DNA from: Chitinophaga fulva
GTDB lineage: Bacteria; Bacteroidota; Bacteroidia; Chitinophagales; Chitinophagaceae
NCBI RefSeq assembly: GCF_012927205.1
Contig: NZ_JABBGC010000001.1
Span: 3,100,810 to 3,164,809, forward strand
DNA: 64,000 bases
Direction: 5' to 3'
A model generated the notes under the pieces. That model worked only from the letters and a program-made list of their open reading frames with translations. It made no database searches and was not told the DNA's origin. Positions 60,628 to 64,000 of the stretch are shown in pieces (position 1 is the stretch's first letter; each line of letters starts with the position of its first letter). Both the position numbers and the translations under genes were made by a program.

Positions 60628-61197
60628 ATGCAGCGCATGCACGAATATCTCCGTCAACAGGTAAATATCTCTGAAGAAGACTGGCACATTTTTTCTGCCT
60701 GTTTTGAACCCAAAACCTATCCCGCCAAAACTTTCTATCTGCAGGCAGGGGAAACGGAGAACTACCTCACCTTCGTGGACAGTGGTGTGGTACGTTTTTA
60801 TGTGGAAGATGCCAATGGCGATGAAACTACCGTCGGCTTTGGGTTTGATGGTTGGTTTATGTGCGTGTACAGTTCGTTCTATACCCGCCAACCTTCACGT
60901 TATTACGGTGAAACCATCACCGAAACAAGACTGTGGCGTATTCACTACGATGATATGCAGCGGATGTACGACCGCCTGAGGATCGTAGAACGGATAGGCA
61001 GGCTGGCAACGGAACAAATGCTGCTCTTTAAATCAGAACGGGAGCTGTCGTTGTTAATGAAGACAGCGGAAGAGCGTTACCTGGACCTGCTCAACAAATC
61101 TCCGCAGCTATTCCGGTATGTGCCGCTGAAACACCTGGCTTCCTATATCGGTATCACACCGCAGGCCCTCAGCCGTATCCGCAAACGTATTTCTTAA
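60628..61197 (+). CDS. Crp/Fnr family transcriptional regulator
   Basis: A 189-residue regulator with a cyclic-nucleotide-binding-like barrel (YPAKTFYLQAGETENYLTFVDSGVVRFY) and a C-terminal winged helix (VPLKHLASYIGITPQALSRIRKRI). No iron-sulfur Cys cluster is present, so it is not an Fnr-type oxygen sensor. This form is very common in Bacteroidota, often as a local regulator. It is divergent from the tail-fibre-like gene across 95 nt. Confidence 0.92.
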   Translation: MQRMHEYLRQQVNISEEDWHIFSACFEPKTYPAKTFYLQAGETENYLTFVDSGVVRFYVEDANGDETTVGFGFDGWFMCVYSSFYTRQPSRYYGETITETRLWRIHYDDMQRMYDRLRIVERIGRLATEQMLLFKSERELSLLMKTAEERYLDLLNKSPQLFRYVPLKHLASYIGITPQALSRIRKRIS

Positions 61198-61230
61198 CCC
61201 AGGTTCATCTGCCCGGGGATGTTTGTCCGC

Positions 61231-61238
61231 TACCTTTG
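61231..61238 (+). promoter_or_regulatory. -7 element upstream of the methyltransferase gene
   Basis: TACCTTTG is a perfect TAnnTTTG and lies 16 nt before the GTG start at 61255. Confidence 0.45.
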
Positions 61239-61254
61239 CTGAAAACTATGTGAA

Positions 61255-61947
61255 GTGAGCGAAACAGACCCATTCCGTCAGATTACACGGGGCATTTACA
61301 CCTGTCTGGAGAATACTGGAGGTGCATCCTATGATTTTAAGGCCGGTTATTATGAGCGGCTGGTCAGTACCCACTGGTTCAACCGCCTCTTTTGGGATAC
61401 CTCCCGTAACGATTACCAGGAGTTTGCAGCCAAAGCTATTCTACGTACAGCCGGTACCGTGCTGGACATCGGTTGTGGCGGCCTTGCGCAGACAGCACAG
61501 CTGTACAGGGCCACCAGCAATGATTGTATACTGCTGGACCGCTCCCTTGAAATGCTGAAAATAGCGCGGGCCAGATTGTCTGCCGATAACGGCCAGCTGC
61601 CTTCCCACATACAGCTGTTGCAGGGCAACGCTTTTCAGCTGCCCTTCCCCGACAATACTTTCGATATCGTTTGCAGCTTTGGCACCATCCATCTGTTTGA
61701 CAACAAGCGGGAGTTTGTGGACGAAGCATTGCGCGTGCTGAAGCCAGGCGGGAGGTGTTACTTCTATTCCATGACCAATGAACGAAAGATCAGCCGCGTT
61801 TTTATGTCGTCCCTGCGGCTGATACATGAATTCGGAGAAGTATACTCCGCAGCGCAAACATTGTCATTGTTCCATCAGCGGCCATTCCTCCTCCAAAGCC
61901 ATCTGATTGGCAGTACCATATTCATTGAAGGACGGAAAATGGAATAA
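61255..61947 (+). CDS. Class I SAM-dependent methyltransferase
   Basis: A 230-residue enzyme with motif I GTVLDIGCGGLAQTAQLYR, motif II acidic residue in CILLDRSLEMLKIA, and motif IV-like PFPDNTFDIVCSFGTIHLF. The later ALRVLKPGGRCYFYSM completes the UbiE/methyltransferase 11 pattern. Start is a GTG: the nearby ATG at 61248 is followed at once by a stop. The target molecule is unknown. The stop lies 2 nt from that of the convergent MFS gene. Confidence 0.9.
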   Translation: MSETDPFRQITRGIYTCLENTGGASYDFKAGYYERLVSTHWFNRLFWDTSRNDYQEFAAKAILRTAGTVLDIGCGGLAQTAQLYRATSNDCILLDRSLEMLKIARARLSADNGQLPSHIQLLQGNAFQLPFPDNTFDIVCSFGTIHLFDNKREFVDEALRVLKPGGRCYFYSMTNERKISRVFMSSLRLIHEFGEVYSAAQTLSLFHQRPFLLQSHLIGSTIFIEGRKME

Positions 61948-61949
61948 AC

Positions 61950-63137
61950 TTACTGCTCAGTAGGCACTATGCGGGCCCGCGCTCTGGCAGACCATCCCAC
62001 GATGATCAATGCCACTATGCTCCATAACAGCAGCTGCCAGGTGGCCATGTCCCAACCACCATACTGCCACGCTGCCACACCACACGAGGTGCCAAGGGCC
62101 GCGCCCATAAAGTAGGCGGTCATATATACGGTATTAAGCCGGCTGTGGGCATGTTCATGCAAACTGTATATCCGTGTGAAATTGGTGATCTGCGTGGCTT
62201 GTACGCCTACGTCCAGCAGGAAGATACTAACAGACAGCAACAGGATAGAATGTGGAAATATTTTCAGCAGCAGAATACTGACAATGACCATAGATACGGT
62301 AAATAACAGGGATTTATACACCTGTCCCTTATCTGCCAGTTTACCGAAGAGAGGGGCCGCCAGCGCTCCGCCGATAGCGATCAGGCCAAACAGCCCGATG
62401 CGGGAGGCGGAATAATGCAGCGGTGCAGCGCTCAGGTGAAAAGTCAGCGTTGTCCAGAAAGAACAAAACGTGCCAAACGTAAAAGCACCGAGCAGGGCTG
62501 CCTGGCGCAGTACGCTGTATTCTCCGATGAGTTTTATGGTAGATGATAATAGTTGTGGATAACTGCCCTGGAACTTCGGCGGTACCACCGGCAGGTAACG
62601 ATACATGAGTATGGTCACGATGAGTACCAGCAACGCCGATATGGCAAATACGTAACGCCAGCCCAGCAGGTCAGACACGACGCCGGCCACTACCCGTGCG
62701 CCCAATATGCCAATGAGAATACCGGCAAACACGCGCCCTACGGTTTTGCCCCTGTCGCCGGTACTGATAGTTGCCGACATGGGCAACAGTATCTGCGCTG
62801 GCGTGGAACCAATGCCCACAAAAAAGCTGAGCAGGCAGATAAGTTGTATGCTGCGCGCAAAACTTAATAGCAACAACGAAAGAAACAACAGGCTGGTCAG
62901 CCCGGTGATCAGTTTTCTACGGTCCAGCTTATCTCCCAATGGCAGCACGAAAAACATGCCCAGCCCGTAACCCAGCTGGGCGAGGGTGGATATCCTTCCG
63001 GCTTCGCCGGCAGTAGCGCCGGTAGCGGCGCTGATATCATTCAGGATGGGCTGGTTGTAGTAGATGTTGGCCACCACCACACCGGCGGAAATAGCCATCA
63101 GCGGGATGGTGAAAGGATGGTAAGGCGTTGTTTTCAT
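61950..63137 (-). CDS. MFS transporter (drug/arabinose exporter-like)
   Basis: A 395-residue protein with twelve membrane segments. The loop 2-3 signature is GYGLGMFFVLPLGDKLDRRKLI, and the first half also has FVGIGSTPAQILLPMSATI and RVFAGILIGILGARVVAGVVSD. The sequence resembles the DHA1-type exporters close to YdhP/NepI. It would export small molecules with protons. An AraC-type regulator begins 65 nt away on the opposite strand and may control it. Confidence 0.92.
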   Translation of the reverse strand: MKTTPYHPFTIPLMAISAGVVVANIYYNQPILNDISAATGATAGEAGRISTLAQLGYGLGMFFVLPLGDKLDRRKLITGLTSLLFLSLLLLSFARSIQLICLLSFFVGIGSTPAQILLPMSATISTGDRGKTVGRVFAGILIGILGARVVAGVVSDLLGWRYVFAISALLVLIVTILMYRYLPVVPPKFQGSYPQLLSSTIKLIGEYSVLRQAALLGAFTFGTFCSFWTTLTFHLSAAPLHYSASRIGLFGLIAIGGALAAPLFGKLADKGQVYKSLLFTVSMVIVSILLLKIFPHSILLLSVSIFLLDVGVQATQITNFTRIYSLHEHAHSRLNTVYMTAYFMGAALGTSCGVAAWQYGGWDMATWQLLLWSIVALIIVGWSARARARIVPTEQ

Positions 63138-63202
63138 CTTACAAACCTACATTGGCAGGGCTGCGGAAAACTTGTACTTTTGAGGATATTACTTGTATCA
63201 AA

Positions 63203-64000
63203 ATGAGATTGATCCAGCACGACGATTTGTTTATCCGGCATTTTCAGACAAAGGAATGGCCCTTTGAACTGCACAACCACAATCATTTTGAGCTGATCTT
63301 TATTCATCACGGAGAAGGTACGCACCAATTGAATGGGGAGACTTTCCGTTATGCAGGCCCCTGTGTCTATGCGCTGGCACCGGAAGATGAACACATCTTT
63401 TTCATTGAACAGGAAACGAAATTCACCGTACTGAAATTTACCAATGTATACCTGGGGCAACAATTACAGGCAGCTGCCAAAGAGCTATGGGAGCAACGTT
63501 TTCAGCAGCTGATCGTGGCTACGCGCTCGCATGGCGCACCGGCAGCCATGCCGGAAGCGCTGGCCCGTATTGGCAGTGTGATGCTGGTGATTGCGGCAGA
63601 ATGGACGCTGCATCCGGTGCCATCCAACGAAGGGGTGTTACATTTGATACGGGGGGTGCTGGCGATGCTGGCGGAACTGCCCACGGAAACGGAACAGGGG
63701 CCGCAGCGCTCTGTGGCGCTCACACAGGCCATGCATTATATCCATACACATATCGCCAGTCCTGAACAGCTGCAGCTGGAGGTGATGGCGCCAGCGCTGC
63801 AAATGGGAAAGGCGCGGTTACAGGGACTGTTTAAACAGGAGCTGGGCACTTCTGTCCGGGATTATATCAATGAATATAAAAGCCGCCAGATCGAAAACAA
63901 ACTCCGGTACAGTGACATGAGTATTAAGGAAATCGCCGTCCGGTATGGATTTGGCGACCTCAGTCATCTTAATAAGTTCTTCCGGAAAATGAAAGGTATC
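63203..64000 (+). CDS. AraC family transcriptional regulator (cut by window end)
   Basis: An open frame from the ATG at 63203 runs to the last base, 266 codons with no stop. The N-terminus is a cupin sensor with His-rich FELHNHNHFELIFIHHGEG and a APEDEHIFF strand. The C-terminal AraC domain begins around residue 175 (TQAMHYIHTHIASPEQLQLE), and the second HTH reads SIKEIAVRYGFGDLSHLNKFFR. Perhaps 10-20 residues are missing. It is divergent from the MFS exporter gene and is its likely regulator. Confidence 0.9.
   Translation, partial: MRLIQHDDLFIRHFQTKEWPFELHNHNHFELIFIHHGEGTHQLNGETFRYAGPCVYALAPEDEHIFFIEQETKFTVLKFTNVYLGQQLQAAAKELWEQRFQQLIVATRSHGAPAAMPEALARIGSVMLVIAAEWTLHPVPSNEGVLHLIRGVLAMLAELPTETEQGPQRSVALTQAMHYIHTHIASPEQLQLEVMAPALQMGKARLQGLFKQELGTSVRDYINEYKSRQIENKLRYSDMSIKEIAVRYGFGDLSHLNKFFRKMKGI

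Overview
The window reads as a chromosomal segment of a Bacteroidota species close to Chitinophaga (Chitinophagaceae). The reasons are two SusC/SusD outer-membrane uptake pairs, an ECF sigma/FecR anti-sigma switch, many AraC-type regulators, LytTR signalling, promoters of the TAnnTTTG type, almost no Shine-Dalgarno sequences, and families typical of that clade (DUF1080, DUF2975 with an XRE partner, tail-fibre-like secreted proteins). I see no rRNA, tRNA, CRISPR array or transposase.

Region by region. 0-24 kb is mostly single genes and short operons: a GntP permease, a flavin-split-barrel protein divergent from a MocR regulator, an MscS channel, an erythromycin-esterase-like secreted enzyme, an FMN reductase, an AraC regulator followed by two small membrane proteins, an XRE/DUF2975 pair, a polysaccharide deacetylase, DinB and DUF1080 proteins, a GlxA-like regulator, a large MacB-type permease, and an operon of an APH(6)-type kinase, an AraC regulator and a siderophore-interacting protein. 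24-38 kb holds a histidine kinase and a polysaccharide utilisation locus (PUL 1): ECF sigma, FecR, SusC with an STN domain, SusD, a sulfatase, a Gfo/Idh/MocA oxidoreductase and an AraC regulator. A two-gene minus-strand cassette, an OLD/AAA_15-like ATPase and a PD-(D/E)XK-like nuclease, splits the sigma gene from its FecR gene.

39-45 kb has a secreted GH3 beta-glucosidase in an operon with a TolB-like propeller protein. A different tandem-repeat array lies on each side of that operon: a GATC-rich array at 39.2 kb with a 50-bp higher-order period, and a 15-bp repeat with a 137-bp duplication at 43 kb. 45-55.5 kb is PUL 2: a LytTR regulator, a LytS-type kinase and a degenerate pseudo-kinase diverge from SusC (no STN), SusD and two secreted TlpA-like thioredoxins. 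55.5-64 kb returns to housekeeping and accessory genes: oleate hydratase, acetyltransferase, peroxiredoxin, Nudix hydrolase, Crp/Fnr regulator, methyltransferase, MFS exporter, and an AraC gene cut by the window end.

The observations I rank highest are the ATPase-nuclease cassette inside the sigma/FecR pair (a candidate defence module), a predicted ~90-nt cis-antisense RNA with its own promoter and terminator just upstream of the first susC, the two tandem-repeat arrays, and the pseudo-kinase/kinase/LytTR operon facing PUL 2. All family calls come from reading motifs by eye; no search was run.
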